Shown here piece by piece: positions 5,589 to 5,702 of a DNA stretch of 5,702 nt. The DNA is taken from NCBI GenBank assembly GCA_002319925.1, contig DCFP01000006.1, positions 1-5,702 of the forward strand. Reading direction: 5' to 3'. The translations under genes were made by a program, and so were the position numbers. Numbering within the stretch: position 1 is the stretch's first letter; every line of letters starts with the position of its first letter. The DNA is from Holophagaceae bacterium UBA1801. Lineage in GTDB: Bacteria; Acidobacteriota; Holophagae; Holophagales; Holophagaceae. The notes under the pieces were generated by a model, which was given only the letters and a program-made list of their open reading frames with translations, searched no databases and was not told the DNA's origin.

Positions 5589-5636
5589 CGGTTCTGGTCG
5601 CTAATTCTGGCGGGACGTCTTGACCATCAACCGTTT
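5589..5636 (+). terminator. Possible terminator hairpin after the fusion gene
   Basis: CGGTTCTGGTC (5589-5599) can pair with GACCATCAACCG (5622-5633) as two five-pair stems separated by a small internal loop, with a 22-base apical loop and three T residues after it. The U-tract is short. A smaller dyad, TCAATT-T-AATTGA (5565-5577), followed by a pyrimidine-rich stretch is an alternative. The rest of the 146-bp tail (5557-5702) shows no supportable gene on either strand. Confidence 0.25.
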
Positions 5637-5702
5637 CAGCCCCATCCTGATGTCTTCAGATCTTTGTCAGTTCCATAGCGCGATATCCAGAAAGGTGGAG
5701 GG

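Noticed and set aside
5650..5702. A rightward gene starting at ATG 5650
   Set aside because: There is no Shine-Dalgarno, only 17 codons are visible, and the N-terminus resembles no family.

Overview
The window holds three complete genes, the first ten codons of a fourth, and one gene-poor stretch. From left to right these are: (i) the 5' end of a leftward gene whose first residues (MSQYKIAWLPG) match the isocitrate/isopropylmalate dehydrogenase family; (ii) a divergent LysR-type regulator; (iii) recN, the DNA double-strand-break repair ATPase, convergent with the regulator and abutting it without a gap; (iv) a 455-bp stretch with no convincing gene; (v) a 771-residue exported protein in which an OppA-type peptide-binding domain is fused to a C-terminal papain-fold peptidase domain of C39-like type; and (vi) a 146-bp tail without a recognisable gene.

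The organism looks like a diderm bacterium of moderately high GC. lysR and recN are GC-rich, and the binding protein has a Sec-type signal peptide without a lipobox, as expected of a free periplasmic protein. The gene content does not fix the phylum. A non-proteobacterial lineage such as Acidobacteriota or Verrucomicrobiota is plausible, but this is a guess.

The left end forms a coherent regulatory unit. The 128 bp between the dehydrogenase-like start and lysR hold a leftward promoter (TTGACC-N17-GATAAA) and a dyad (GTTCAT-N7-ATGAAC) centred about 64 bp upstream of the predicted leftward start of transcription. That is the usual place for a LysR recognition site, and the same dyad overlies a candidate lysR promoter. 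The simplest reading is a regulator that activates the divergent dehydrogenase gene and represses itself.

The most unusual object is the fusion protein at 3241-5556. Its binding half has the motifs of SBP_bac_5 proteins. Its last ~219 residues carry a Cys-His-Asp set (C571, H694, D710) in C39-like contexts. The DNA of this last part is much more AT-rich than the first part, and the change falls close to a methionine codon (M553) at the start of the peptidase domain. This suggests that a foreign or fast-evolving peptidase module was joined to a resident peptide-binding protein. No permease or ATPase gene is visible beside it. A captured peptide being cut or modified outside the cytoplasm is a reasonable hypothesis, not something the sequence proves.
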